Positions 25,503 through 34,622 of a stretch of DNA of 64,000 bases are shown one piece after another. The notes below the pieces were generated by a model. That model was not told the origin of the DNA and searched no databases. It saw nothing but the letters and a program-made list of their open reading frames with translations. This DNA comes from Teretinema zuelzerae (GTDB lineage: Bacteria > Spirochaetota > Spirochaetia > Treponematales > Treponemataceae). The stretch spans positions 248,001-312,000 of the forward strand of contig NZ_JAINWA010000003.1 in assembly GCF_021021555.1 (NCBI RefSeq), in the 5' to 3' direction. The translations under genes and the position numbers were made by a program. How positions within the stretch are numbered: the stretch's first letter is position 1; the number at the start of each line of letters is the position of its first letter.

Positions 25503-25952
25503 TCAATTTCTACCGGTGGAACCGTAGCCGTTCGCGCCGCGGCTTGAATCCGTCAAAGCTTCGGAGAAACCGAATCCCGCCTGTACTACCGGAGAGACCA
25601 CTAGTTGAGCTATTCTGTCGCCGTCGCTGACTGTAAATGGTTCGCTACCATGATTGATAAGGACGATGCCGATTTCTCCTCGATAATCCGAATCGATCGT
25701 TCCGGGAGAATTGAGAACAGCGACTCCATGCTTCAAAGCAAGGCCGGATCTTGATCGTACCTGAATCTCGAATCCCTGAGGGATTTCAACGAATAATCCC
25801 GTAGGAACGAGCTTGCGTTCACCTGGACCGATAACGACTGGAGAGGAAAGAAACGCGCAGACATCCGCTCCGGCAGATCCGTCGGTCGCGTATTTCGGTA
25901 AACGCGAATCGTTCAGGCCGTCTTTCATTAACACTTTAATAACTTGACGCAT
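25503..25952 (-). CDS. dut: dUTP diphosphatase (trimeric dUTPase)
   Basis: 149 residues with all five trimeric dUTPase motifs in order: [44 protein letters not shown], and C-terminal [10 protein letters not shown]. The enzyme splits dUTP to dUMP and pyrophosphate, keeping uracil out of DNA and feeding dTMP synthesis. ATG 25952 gives a normal N-terminus and overlaps the M16 peptidase by 25 bases; ATG 25928 would shorten the first strand. Confidence 0.96.
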   Translation of the reverse strand: MRQVIKVLMKDGLNDSRLPKYATDGSAGADVCAFLSSPVVIGPGERKLVPTGLFVEIPQGFEIQVRSRSGLALKHGVAVLNSPGTIDSDYRGEIGIVLINHGSEPFTVSDGDRIAQLVVSPVVQAGFGFSEALTDSSRGANGYGSTGRN

Positions 25953-27202
25953 TTTCGAACCGCCTTTTTTGTTCCATACGTGAAGATATGCATAGATTCA
26001 GGAGCAAAAGCCTTTTTACTGATATTATGTACACAATCAAAGTTCAGGGACTCGATAATTCCGGCGCTTTGATCGATGCCGAATACCGATTTATTGTACA
26101 GGTATTGCCTCGCCAATCGTTTCATCCGCGTATCCGTATCTTCTGCAGACAACAGGAGATCTCCTGTCAAATGCTCGCGCGCATAATCGAATTCTTCCCG
26201 GTTGATGCCTGACATGCGCAATTTATCGAACTCTGATAAAAGAACGCCCATAGTCTTTTCGGCAGCATCATGATTGACTGAACAGCCGGAGATAAGGTAC
26301 AAGCCTTCCCGAGTAGGAAGAAATGACGTGAACACGTTGTAGCATAAGCCTTCCTTTTCGCGCAATTCCTGAAAAAGCCGCGAACCGGGAGTATCGCCGA
26401 CGATGCAGGCGAGAAGCTCTCCGGCATACCAGGATTCAGCGGTTTTTTCCATCGGAAACAAGGAAGCGCTCCATATCTGAGTCTGCGAAAAAGGAGAATA
26501 CGAACCGGCAAATCCGGCATGAAAATTGAAACAACCCGTTTTGGGCTCTTGTTGAAACGAAGGTTGCAGAGCAGACGGGTTAAAGCTGAAAGAATCAAGC
26601 AATTCTTTGCACTGCTGCACATCGAAGTTTCCTGCGACGGAGACCAATGCAGGTCCGTTCTTCACAAGGGAATTCCAGAACGAAACGAGATCCGTTTCCG
26701 AAAGCGAGCTCACAGATTCGACGGTTCCGGCGACCGGCAGAGAATACGTACTGCCGGGAAAAAGCGAGGCGAAAAACCTATCCGCGGCCTGCTCCTCCGG
26801 TTCATCGAGCGAGCTGACTATTTCATTGAGAATAACCTTTCTTTCCGCTTCTATGTCCGAGGTTATAAAGAGGGAATCAGACGTCATATCGCGAAGAAGC
26901 CGCATCGCCTCAACTGCATAGAGGGAAGGCACTAAGCAATGCACACACAAAGCCTCACGCTCCGTGAATGCATTGCAATACCCGCCGGTTTTATCGAAAA
27001 AACGCGATATGTCTCTAGCGGAATGAGAGGAGGTTCCTTTGAATAGCATGTGTTCAACGAAATGAGTTATTCCGTTGCTATCCGCGCTTTCATCCCGGGA
27101 ACCGCAAAAAAACCAAAAACCGATAGCGACGGCTTTTGTCGTCGCTATCGGTTCAGCTAGAAACCTGGTTCCTCCCGAAAGAAGAAACTCATTAATTGGC
27201 AT
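25928..27202 (-). CDS. M16-family zinc peptidase
   Basis: 424 residues from ATG 27202; a TTG at 27211 is also possible. The inverted zinc motif HFVEH lies near residue 47, and the second-site glutamate region ([18 protein letters not shown]) follows at the usual distance. A C-terminal M16 half is present, including the paired-domain SLFPMEK and [22 protein letters not shown] blocks. Members include processing peptidases and PqqL-like enzymes that degrade small proteins. A gene of this family next to pnp and dut also occurs in Gram-positive bacteria (YmxG/MlpA). It overlaps the pnp 3' end slightly. Confidence 0.9.
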   Translation of the reverse strand: MPINEFLLSGGTRFLAEPIATTKAVAIGFWFFCGSRDESADSNGITHFVEHMLFKGTSSHSARDISRFFDKTGGYCNAFTEREALCVHCLVPSLYAVEAMRLLRDMTSDSLFITSDIEAERKVILNEIVSSLDEPEEQAADRFFASLFPGSTYSLPVAGTVESVSSLSETDLVSFWNSLVKNGPALVSVAGNFDVQQCKELLDSFSFNPSALQPSFQQEPKTGCFNFHAGFAGSYSPFSQTQIWSASLFPMEKTAESWYAGELLACIVGDTPGSRLFQELREKEGLCYNVFTSFLPTREGLYLISGCSVNHDAAEKTMGVLLSEFDKLRMSGINREEFDYAREHLTGDLLLSAEDTDTRMKRLARQYLYNKSVFGIDQSAGIIESLNFDCVHNISKKAFAPESMHIFTYGTKKAVRKCVKLLKC

Positions 27203-29282
27203 CTTCTCCAAGGGCGTCTACATACGAAAGGTTGAGGCGTCCCATCTTGTCGACTTCCAAGAGTTTAACGGGAATCTTCTGTCCTTCTTTCACGACATCG
27301 GATACATTTGCGATCCGTGTTCTGGAAAGTTTGGATATATGGCACAAACCTTCTTTTCCCGGAAGAATTTCAATGAATGCGCCGAAATCCATGATTCTTT
27401 TCACGACGCCGTCGTAGATGCGGCCGACCTCGGGATCTTCGACGATGCCTTTGATGGCTTCCTTCGCTCCGAGAGCGCATTTGGCGTTCTTTCCGTAAAT
27501 AGTGACGGTACCGTCGTTTTCAGTATTGATCGTGACCGAATACTTCTCGGAAATCGCCTTGATGTTCTTTCCGCCGGGTCCGATGAGAGCGCCGATCTTG
27601 TCGGTTTCAATCTTCATGGTTTCAATGCGGGGAGCGTACTTGGAAATCTCGGCAGAGGGCTTGGAGATGGTTTTGTTCATGATTCCGAGAATATGGAGCC
27701 TGCCGCGCTTTGCCTGGGCAAGCGCCTTCGACATGATTTCTGTCGAAACGCCGGCGATCTTTATGTCCATCTGGAATCCGGTGATTCCCTCTTCGGTTCC
27801 TGCGACCTTGAAGTCCATATCTCCAAGGTGGTCTTCTTCGCCGAGGATATCGGAAAGAACCGCGTACTTTTCTCCGTCGGTGATCAGACCCATCGCGATT
27901 CCCGCAACCGGCTTCTTCATGGGAACGCCTGCATGGAGCATCGAAAGAGTTCCTCCGCACACTGAAGCCATGGAGGAGGATCCGTTCGATTCGAGAATCT
28001 CGGATACGACGCGTACAGTGTACGGGAATGCTTCTCTGGACGGAACCATCGGTTCAAGAGAGCGGCGGGCGAGATAGCCGTGACCGATTTCCCGGCGGCC
28101 TGTTCCCATTCTTCCGACTTCTCCGACTGAGTACGGAGGGAAGTTGTAGTGAAGGATGAAATTCTCGCGGCGATCGCCTTCGATGTCGTCGTAAATCTGT
28201 TCGTCGAATACGGTTCCGAGCGTACAAACTGCCAGGGCCTGGGTTTCGCCGCGAGTGAATACTGCGGATCCGTGGGGATAGGGAAGAACATCGATATCGC
28301 AGGTGATGTCGCGAATGTCTTCCGTGCCGCGGCCGTCGACGCGTACGCCTTTTTCGAGAATAGTGGTGCGAAGAATCGTATATTCCATATCTTCGAACAG
28401 CGCGTTGAAGAGTTTGCTTTGAACCTCATCCTTAAGCTGTTCGGCATACTTCGCGGAAAGATCGGTTTTAACAGCGTCGCATGCGTCCCTGCGCTCGAAT
28501 TTGCCCTTAACGAAAAGAGCTTCAGAAAGACGGGGATAGGCTTCGGCCTTGATCGAGTCGGCGTTAAGCAACTCTACCTTCACGGGGTTGAGGGGAAGCT
28601 TTTCCTTTCCGCACAATGCGCGAAGATCGTTCTGAAGACCGCACATGATTTTAATGAATTCTTCAGCCTTATCGAGGGCTCCGAGCATGACTTCTTCGGA
28701 AACCTCGTGGGCGCCGCCTTCGACCATGGTGATGCCTTCCGCGGTTCCGGCAACTACGATTTCCATTTCGGCGTTTTCAATCTGCTCGAAAGTCGGATTG
28801 ATCACATAACCGCCGTCGATGTAAGCAATTCGAGCCGCCGCGACCGGTCCGTGGAACGGAATATCGGAAATCGTCACCGCCGCGGAACTCGCGATCACTG
28901 CCAGAATGTCGGGAGGATTGGTCATGTCCGAGGAAATGCAGGTCGGAACGATCTGAATATCGCGGCCGAAGGACTTCTCGAAAAGAGGACGCATGGGACG
29001 ATCAATCAAACGGGAAACAAGGACTTCCTTGTCTTTCGGCCGCCCTTCCCTCTTGATAAAACCGCCGGGGATTTTTCCGGCGGCATAATACTTCTCGTTA
29101 TAATCTACGGTGAGAGGAACGTAATCAAGGCCTTCCTGGCTTGAAGACGAAGCGCATACAGTTGCCAGCACGGCAGAACCTGCGTACTGGGCGTAAATGG
29201 AACCGTTCGCCTGTTTCGCTAATTTGCCTGTTTCAAGGACCAGCTCGTTATCGCCGATCTTATATGTTACTCTTTGAATCAT
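27192..29282 (-). CDS. pnp: Polynucleotide phosphorylase
   Basis: 696 residues, full length. PNPase degrades RNA 3' to 5' with phosphate and can add tails. Two RNase PH domains are joined by a helical linker; the second carries the active-site aspartates in SDILGEEDHLGDMDFKVAG. A KH domain (IGALIGPGGKNIKAISEKY) and a C-terminal S1 domain (VVKRIMDFGAFIEILPGKEGLCHIS) follow. It lies downstream of rpsO across a hairpin that acts as a terminator, as in many bacteria. Confidence 0.97.
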   Translation of the reverse strand: MIQRVTYKIGDNELVLETGKLAKQANGSIYAQYAGSAVLATVCASSSSQEGLDYVPLTVDYNEKYYAAGKIPGGFIKREGRPKDKEVLVSRLIDRPMRPLFEKSFGRDIQIVPTCISSDMTNPPDILAVIASSAAVTISDIPFHGPVAAARIAYIDGGYVINPTFEQIENAEMEIVVAGTAEGITMVEGGAHEVSEEVMLGALDKAEEFIKIMCGLQNDLRALCGKEKLPLNPVKVELLNADSIKAEAYPRLSEALFVKGKFERRDACDAVKTDLSAKYAEQLKDEVQSKLFNALFEDMEYTILRTTILEKGVRVDGRGTEDIRDITCDIDVLPYPHGSAVFTRGETQALAVCTLGTVFDEQIYDDIEGDRRENFILHYNFPPYSVGEVGRMGTGRREIGHGYLARRSLEPMVPSREAFPYTVRVVSEILESNGSSSMASVCGGTLSMLHAGVPMKKPVAGIAMGLITDGEKYAVLSDILGEEDHLGDMDFKVAGTEEGITGFQMDIKIAGVSTEIMSKALAQAKRGRLHILGIMNKTISKPSAEISKYAPRIETMKIETDKIGALIGPGGKNIKAISEKYSVTINTENDGTVTIYGKNAKCALGAKEAIKGIVEDPEVGRIYDGVVKRIMDFGAFIEILPGKEGLCHISKLSRTRIANVSDVVKEGQKIPVKLLEVDKMGRLNLSYVDALGEDAN

Positions 29283-29308
29283 TTAAAAACCTTTATGTAG
29301 TCTGTAAA

Positions 29309-29346
29309 GAAAAAAAGTTACCTGCCGGAGACCGTACAGGTAACTT
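29309..29346 (-). terminator. Terminator between rpsO and pnp
   Basis: A ten-pair inverted repeat (AAGTTACCTG at 29315-29324 with CAGGTAACTT at 29337-29346) has a 12-base loop; on the minus strand it is followed by a T-run. It lies six bases after the rpsO stop and about 26 bases before the pnp start, so it also sits in any read-through pnp leader. Confidence 0.85.
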
Positions 29347-29351
29347 ACACA

Positions 29352-29621
29352 TCACTTGCGGAGGCCAAGGTCCTTGATCAAGCTCCGGTAACCTTCGAGG
29401 TCGCGGCGCTGCAGGTACTTCAGAAGGCGTCGGCGCTGTCCAACGAGGATGATCAATCCGCGGGTGCTGTTCTTGTCCTTCTTGAATGTTTTGCAGTGCT
29501 CAGTGAGCTGATTAATGCGCTCAGTCAATAAAGCGATCTGAACCTTCGTATTGCCGGTGTCTTTTTCGTTTCCACCGAATTTGTTTACCACCGCAGTGGT
29601 TTCTTCTTTTGTAAGTGCCAT
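29352..29621 (-). CDS. rpsO: 30S ribosomal protein S15
   Basis: 89 residues, exact family length. S15 binds the central domain of 16S rRNA early in small-subunit assembly. Signature segments are FGGNEKDTGNTKVQIALLTERINQLTEH, GLIILVGQRRRLLKYL and the C-terminal YRSLIKDLGLR. It stands between ribF and pnp, as in many bacteria, with a terminator after it. Confidence 0.97.
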   Translation of the reverse strand: MALTKEETTAVVNKFGGNEKDTGNTKVQIALLTERINQLTEHCKTFKKDKNSTRGLIILVGQRRRLLKYLQRRDLEGYRSLIKDLGLRK

Positions 29622-29643
29622 ACTTACTCCTTCTCTATCATAA

Positions 29644-30483
29644 TCATCTTAAAACCTGGAATTCTGCGGTCATAACGCCGGATATCGGAGAATCCGCCGC
29701 TCGATCCTTTGGAATCAAACAAAGCGTATCTCCTTCTATCTTGAGATCTGCCGGCACGAAAGCGCCGGATCTCGTATGAATCATGACCGTATACACGCCC
29801 CAACGGGGCAGTATTTGAGTGATCGCTGCACGAGAAGCTACAGGACCGGATTCTCCGGAGGCCCATATAACTTCGTTCAAATCCAGTAAAAATGGATGTC
29901 CCAAAAGAGTTTTCGCAAGGGTAAAATCGGCGTCTAAAACAGCGGTGCGAATAGCGCTAGAGCTTATTCTCATGCCGTTTAATTCAATCCGTTTTATGGA
30001 ATCAAAACGAAAACCATTTATATGAGAGAGAGCCTCAATTTCCGAAACTCCCGTATCCAGGCGATGTCCGCATCGAAAATCAGGGCCGACGGCCAGATAT
30101 TTCATTCGGACAGTATTTACCAGAATATCCAAGAAATCACCTCCAGTCATTTTACCGAATTCTGGAGAAAAGTCAATGAGGATAACGAAATCGAATCCTA
30201 ACGATTCCAGACGCTGTAAACGCAAATTAAGGGTTGAAACATCGCCCGGATAGGTCGAAGGATGCTTCAATCTTCCCGGGGACGATGAAAAAGTAACAAC
30301 TCCGGAAGCTAAACTCATCTTGCTAGAAGCATCTAATACGGAATGAAATAATTCTTCATGGCCGCGGTGAGGCCCGTCGAATCCGCCGATCGTCAGCGCG
30401 CTGCCCTTCTTTTTGCTCCAAAAATGATCGAACAGCGAAATCGACTCATGACTGTGCAAATGATCCCATCTAACGATTTTCAT
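29644..30483 (-). CDS. ribF: RibF-type FAD synthetase, riboflavin-kinase half not recognisable
   Basis: 279 residues from ATG 30483, chosen for AGGAAAGG just upstream. The N-terminal nucleotidyltransferase half is clear: TIGGFDGPHRGHEELF, VTFSSSPGRL, LAVGPDFRCGHRLDTG, and ISSSAIRTAV, which together make FAD from FMN. The C-terminal half lacks the flavokinase signature (GRxLGFPTAN and the metal site) and reads LDLNEVIWASGESGPV instead. The FMN-forming step may be lost or carried by another protein. It overlaps truB by 14 bases. Confidence 0.82.
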   Translation of the reverse strand: MKIVRWDHLHSHESISLFDHFWSKKKGSALTIGGFDGPHRGHEELFHSVLDASSKMSLASGVVTFSSSPGRLKHPSTYPGDVSTLNLRLQRLESLGFDFVILIDFSPEFGKMTGGDFLDILVNTVRMKYLAVGPDFRCGHRLDTGVSEIEALSHINGFRFDSIKRIELNGMRISSSAIRTAVLDADFTLAKTLLGHPFLLDLNEVIWASGESGPVASRAAITQILPRWGVYTVMIHTRSGAFVPADLKIEGDTLCLIPKDRAADSPISGVMTAEFQVLR

Positions 30484-31462
30484 GCGCCTTTCCTGCCACA
30501 AAACCGTATCGCAACTTCCGGTCTTTTAATTCCACGGTGCCGATGAACTCGCCATCATGAAATACAGTGCGAAGTTCGTCTATTGATTCTGAAAACCATG
30601 TCTCTCTGGGTTCGACGCCTTTTAAAAAGGAGTTGATCTGCTCTGGTTTCAGTTGAACGGGCGGAAGACCCAAGAATCGTGAAAAATCGGGCGTTAAGTC
30701 CAATACATGCGAGCGAATATCGGCAGGATCTGCCTGTTCTATTTTTTGTTCGCGCGGGATAGGCGCATACGGGGCTCCAAAGGGTTGGAGGAGATCAAAC
30801 CCGGCGGCGTCTTTAAGAAAAAACGGGCCTACGGTAGTTCTTCTGAGCGCGCCGAGATACCCCAGGCTGCCGGCCGCCCGAACGATGTCGCGAGCCAGGG
30901 ATCTGACATACGTTCCCTTTGAACAGCGTACATCGAGTACTGCTGATGATACCTCATCCGATTCGTAAGCAGGCGCGCCGTCGCTTTTTTTTGCGTCGCT
31001 CAATTCTAACGAATGTATAACGACAGGACGAGGTTCAAGAGAAATAGACTCTCCGCGCCTGACCCGATCCGAGGCTCTTTCGCCTGAGACATGCACGGCA
31101 GAGTAATGGGGAGGGATTTGCATGATCGGGCCGGTGAAATCCTGAATTGCTGAATTAAGAGCGCTTAATATGGGAAGAGAAGTTGTTCCGATCACGGATC
31201 CTTCCGGATCGAGCGTATCGGTTTCTGAACCGAAGAGCACCAATGCTTTGTATGATTTATCGGAATCGGAGATGCAGGCGCCTAATCGAGTGTATCTTCC
31301 GGCAAGAGCTACGAGCAATCCGTCTGCAAACGAATCGAGAGTCCCGGTGTGCCCGATTTTTTTCGTTCCCAACGCGTTTTTAATCTGCCATAAAGATGAA
31401 AAACTCGTCCTGCCGGATTGTTTAGCCAGCAGGACGATTCCATCGGAAATCGATTGAGTCAT
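30470..31462 (-). CDS. truB: tRNA pseudouridine-55 synthase
   Basis: 330 residues from ATG 31462; a GTG at 31471 that overlaps the rbfA stop is also possible. TruB makes pseudouridine-55 in the T-loop of tRNAs. The catalytic aspartate is in GHTGTLDSFADGLL, followed by SYKALVLFGSETDTLDPEG, PPHYSAVHVSGERA and CSKGTYVRSLARDI, all family motifs. The C-terminus is slightly longer than in E. coli. It lies in the classic infB-rbfA-truB-ribF order. Confidence 0.95.
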   Translation of the reverse strand: MTQSISDGIVLLAKQSGRTSFSSLWQIKNALGTKKIGHTGTLDSFADGLLVALAGRYTRLGACISDSDKSYKALVLFGSETDTLDPEGSVIGTTSLPILSALNSAIQDFTGPIMQIPPHYSAVHVSGERASDRVRRGESISLEPRPVVIHSLELSDAKKSDGAPAYESDEVSSAVLDVRCSKGTYVRSLARDIVRAAGSLGYLGALRRTTVGPFFLKDAAGFDLLQPFGAPYAPIPREQKIEQADPADIRSHVLDLTPDFSRFLGLPPVQLKPEQINSFLKGVEPRETWFSESIDELRTVFHDGEFIGTVELKDRKLRYGFVAGKAHENR

Positions 31463-31467
31463 AGATT

Positions 31468-31845
31468 TCACTCAGGCGAATTCTCGCCGGTTTCGGAAGA
31501 TTTCTCCAGGCTATCGATTTTACGAACCATTTCGAAACCTTCCCGAATGCTTTCATCGAAAACGAAAGTCAGTTTTGGAAATTGCCTGATTTTAAGCTTT
31601 TTCCCTAACACGCCCTGAATAAAGCCGGCGGCGCTCTCTAAGCCCTTGATGCCTTTCTTCGTTTCCGACGGTTCAAGGAAACTCGAAATATACACTTTTG
31701 CGTAACCCAGATCTCCGGATACTTCAACCCTTGTAATTGAAAGAAAGGTTGAAACCCGGGGATCTTTAATTTTCGCGCCGAGAATCAGGCGGGATATTTC
31801 ATCCCGGATCTGTTCGCCCAACCGGTCAAGTCTGTATTCTCCCAT
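31468..31845 (-). CDS. rbfA: Ribosome-binding factor A
   Basis: 125 residues. A small KH-fold protein that matures 16S rRNA in the 30S subunit. RLDRLGEQIRDEISRLI at the N-terminus, VEVSGDLGYAKVYISSFL in the middle and the LKIRQFPKLTFVFDESI block match the family. A short acidic tail (SSETGENSPE) ends it. It starts 12 bases after the infB stop. Confidence 0.94.
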   Translation of the reverse strand: MGEYRLDRLGEQIRDEISRLILGAKIKDPRVSTFLSITRVEVSGDLGYAKVYISSFLEPSETKKGIKGLESAAGFIQGVLGKKLKIRQFPKLTFVFDESIREGFEMVRKIDSLEKSSETGENSPE

Positions 31846-31857
31846 AATATTCGCGGA

Positions 31858-34614
31858 TTACTCCGCTTTCTCCTTGGAAGGTACGGACTTGTCGAGCTTT
31901 TCGCTGTCCTTGAGCTTGCGGGCGACTTCGACGTATTCGATGACTTCAAGCTGATCGCCGACTTTGATGTCGGAATAGTTGTCGAGACCGATACCGCATT
32001 CGAAACCGGAAGCGACTTCCTTGACGTCGTCCTTGAAACGGCGAAGCGAGGATAGTTTGCCCGAATGAACAACGATGCCCTCGCGGATGACGTTGACGGA
32101 AGAACTTCTCTTGATAAGTCCTTGAAGCACGTAGGAACCGGCGATCGCTCCGATTTTCGGAACTTTGATGACGTCGCGGACTTCGACAGTACCGATGACC
32201 TCTTCCTTGATATCCGGCTTGAGCATGCCTTCCATAGCCTGTTCGATTTCTTCGACGGCTTTGTAAATGATATTGTACTTCCTGATATCGACTTTTTCCT
32301 GCTCGGCAAGCAGCTTCGCCTGGGGAGTAGGACGAACGTTGAAACCGATGATTATCGCGTTTGAGTCGGCGGCGGCGAGCATTACGTCGGAATCGTTGAT
32401 CGCTCCGGCAGATGCGTGAATTACGTTCAAACGGACGTCGCGGGTTGAAAGCTTTTCGAGAGACTGTTTGAGAGCCTCTACCGATCCCTGAACGTCTCCC
32501 TTGATGATCACCTTCAATTCGAGAATTTCTCCCTGGTTGATGGTGTCGTACAGGTTGTCCAGCGTAACCTTCTTGATGTTCCGCGAATTCTCGAAACGCT
32601 TGAGTTCCTGGCGCTTCGAGGATATTTGGCGCGCAATGCGTTCTGTTTCCGTCACCTGGAAGGGATCGCCGGCGTTCGGCATTCCTTCAAGTCCGAGTAT
32701 TTCGACAGGCATGCTCGGAGTGGCTTCTTCAAGCTTTTCTCCGCGATCGTTGAAAATTGCGCGCACGCGTCCTGAGAACACACCGGCTACGTAGGAATCT
32801 CCGGTGCGGAGGGTTCCGCGTTCGACGATGATCGTGGCTACGATTCCGCGGCCGTGGTCGATTCGGGATTCGATAACCTTTCCTTCGGCCCTGCATTCGT
32901 AATTCGCGGTGAGTTCGAGAACTTCCGCCTGCAGAAGAATCGCATCGAGAAGTGTATCGAGTCCGACTTTCTGAAGAGCGCTTATCGGAACGAAAATGGT
33001 GTCTCCGCCCCACGCTTCGGGAATAAGGCCGCGCTCGGAAAGCTGAGTCATCACCTTGTCGGGATTCGCCTCCGGCTTATCAATCTTGTTGACGGCAACG
33101 ATTATAGGAACCTTCGCGTCCTTCGCATGATTGATCGCTTCGATGGTCTGGGGCATCACGCCGTCGTCTGCCGCTACTACGAGTACGACGATATCGGTGA
33201 TTTCCGCTCCGCGCGCTCTCATCATGGTGAAAGCTTCGTGTCCCGGCGTATCGAGGAAGGTAACCTTGCCCTTTCCGGTTTCGACCGTATACGCACCGAT
33301 GTGCTGCGTAATTCCGCCGAATTCGCCTGCCGCGACGTTCGCGCTGCGGATAGCGTCCAGAGTTTTCGTTTTACCATGGTCTACGTGACCCATGATGGTA
33401 ACCACGGGAGGCCGATGCAATAATTCGACGCTTCCGTCGGATTCGCTCTCAATAACAGTTTCGTCGTACAGACTGACGATATGAACCGTGCAATCGTATT
33501 CGGATGCGAGTATTGTCGCTGTGTCGGCGTCTATGGACTGGTTCATGGTAACCATCATGCCCATACCCATGAGCTTTCCGATCAGCTCGGAAGCTTTCAG
33601 ATTCATCTTCCTCGCTAATTCGGAAACCGAGATGGTTTCCATGATTTCAATTTCCTTTGGAATAGCGTTAGCTTTATCCAAAGCTTTCTTTTTCTGAAGG
33701 ATCAATTTCTGTTCGAAATCGTCTTCTTTATTTCTGCGTGAATATTGAGTGGCTTTCTTGCCTTTAAATCCCTTTTTGGTCGCACCGGCGCCGCCGCGCG
33801 AATCAAGAGGAAGAGGAGCAGGTCCTGAACCGCCGGGACGGCCTTGGCCGCCCTGGTATCCGCCGCCGGGACGGCCTTGACCGCCCTGGTATCCGCCGGG
33901 CCTGGGCGCTCCGCCCTGGTATCCGCCGGGCCTGGGCGCTCCGCCCTGATATCCGCCGGGCCTGGGCGCCCCGCCCTGGTATCCGCCGGGCCTGGGCGCT
34001 CCGCCCTGTCCGCCCTGGTATCCGCCGGATCTGGGCGCTCCGCCCTGTCCGCCCTGGTATCCGCCGGATCTGGGCGCTCCGCCCTGTCCGCCCTGATATC
34101 CGCCGGATCTGGGCGCTCCGCCCTGTCCGTTATAACCGAACGAATCCCGGGCGCCTTCGCGCGCCTGAGCTCCGGAAAAATTATCCCGGCCAGGACCGCT
34201 GGGGCTTCCGCCCCGGGGAGGATATGAACCGCCGGGTCGTTGCGCCGGCTTGGTTCTATCGGCAAGATTTCCTACCTTGACGTTAGGCCTGGGTGGACTT
34301 AGTTCAATGGAAGTAGCCTTCCGTTTTTCCTGAACGGGTGCCGACTGGACGGCATCCCCCGAGGAGACAGAAGAAGCTTGAGGGGTTTCGGGGGCCGGAT
34401 GATGGACCGGAACGACATGAACTTTTTTTCGTTCGACGTGTTCTTCCTGAACCGGAGCGGGTTGAGAAGATGCGGCGGCCGCAGCCGGTTTCTTTTTAAC
34501 GACTACTACTTTCTTCTTTTCAGTCTGATCAGAAGAATCAGCAGGCGAGTCAGATTTGCGTTGTTTGTTCAATATTACCTTCGGTTTCTGGGTATTCTCG
34601 AGATCTTCAGCCAT
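31858..34614 (-). CDS. infB: Translation initiation factor IF-2
   Basis: 918 residues. IF-2 is the GTPase that brings initiator tRNA to the 30S subunit and joins the subunits. The variable N-terminal third begins with lysine-rich and proline-rich segments, then a glycine/proline/arginine repeat tract at about residues 163-260. The IF-2N domain ([20 protein letters not shown]) comes next. The G domain has GHVDHGKT (G1), [15 protein letters not shown] (G3) and NKIDKP (G4). Domains II, III and IV complete the C-terminus. It is cotranscribed after nusA with an eight-base gap. Confidence 0.97.
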   Translation of the reverse strand: MAEDLENTQKPKVILNKQRKSDSPADSSDQTEKKKVVVVKKKPAAAAASSQPAPVQEEHVERKKVHVVPVHHPAPETPQASSVSSGDAVQSAPVQEKRKATSIELSPPRPNVKVGNLADRTKPAQRPGGSYPPRGGSPSGPGRDNFSGAQAREGARDSFGYNGQGGAPRSGGYQGGQGGAPRSGGYQGGQGGAPRSGGYQGGQGGAPRPGGYQGGAPRPGGYQGGAPRPGGYQGGAPRPGGYQGGQGRPGGGYQGGQGRPGGSGPAPLPLDSRGGAGATKKGFKGKKATQYSRRNKEDDFEQKLILQKKKALDKANAIPKEIEIMETISVSELARKMNLKASELIGKLMGMGMMVTMNQSIDADTATILASEYDCTVHIVSLYDETVIESESDGSVELLHRPPVVTIMGHVDHGKTKTLDAIRSANVAAGEFGGITQHIGAYTVETGKGKVTFLDTPGHEAFTMMRARGAEITDIVVLVVAADDGVMPQTIEAINHAKDAKVPIIVAVNKIDKPEANPDKVMTQLSERGLIPEAWGGDTIFVPISALQKVGLDTLLDAILLQAEVLELTANYECRAEGKVIESRIDHGRGIVATIIVERGTLRTGDSYVAGVFSGRVRAIFNDRGEKLEEATPSMPVEILGLEGMPNAGDPFQVTETERIARQISSKRQELKRFENSRNIKKVTLDNLYDTINQGEILELKVIIKGDVQGSVEALKQSLEKLSTRDVRLNVIHASAGAINDSDVMLAAADSNAIIIGFNVRPTPQAKLLAEQEKVDIRKYNIIYKAVEEIEQAMEGMLKPDIKEEVIGTVEVRDVIKVPKIGAIAGSYVLQGLIKRSSSVNVIREGIVVHSGKLSSLRRFKDDVKEVASGFECGIGLDNYSDIKVGDQLEVIEYVEVARKLKDSEKLDKSVPSKEKAE
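33836..34125 (-). repeat. In-frame tandem repeat inside infB
   Basis: Three copies of a 39-base unit (encoding [13 protein letters not shown]), about four copies of a 30-base unit ([10 protein letters not shown]) and two shorter [11 protein letters not shown] units follow one another without breaking the reading frame. They are nearly identical at DNA level, which suggests recent duplication. Confidence 0.9.
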
Positions 34615-34622
34615 ATGGTTTC

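Noticed and set aside
28149-29144. Long plus-strand reading frame opposite pnp
   Set aside because: Antisense shadow of PNPase.
33836-34125. Regular repeat that could resemble a CRISPR array
   Set aside because: Units are contiguous with no unique spacers and keep the infB reading frame.
33702-34265. Repetitive frames (Ala/Arg/Asp/Pro-rich) overlapping infB on both strands
   Set aside because: They come from the infB tandem repeat read in other frames, not separate genes.
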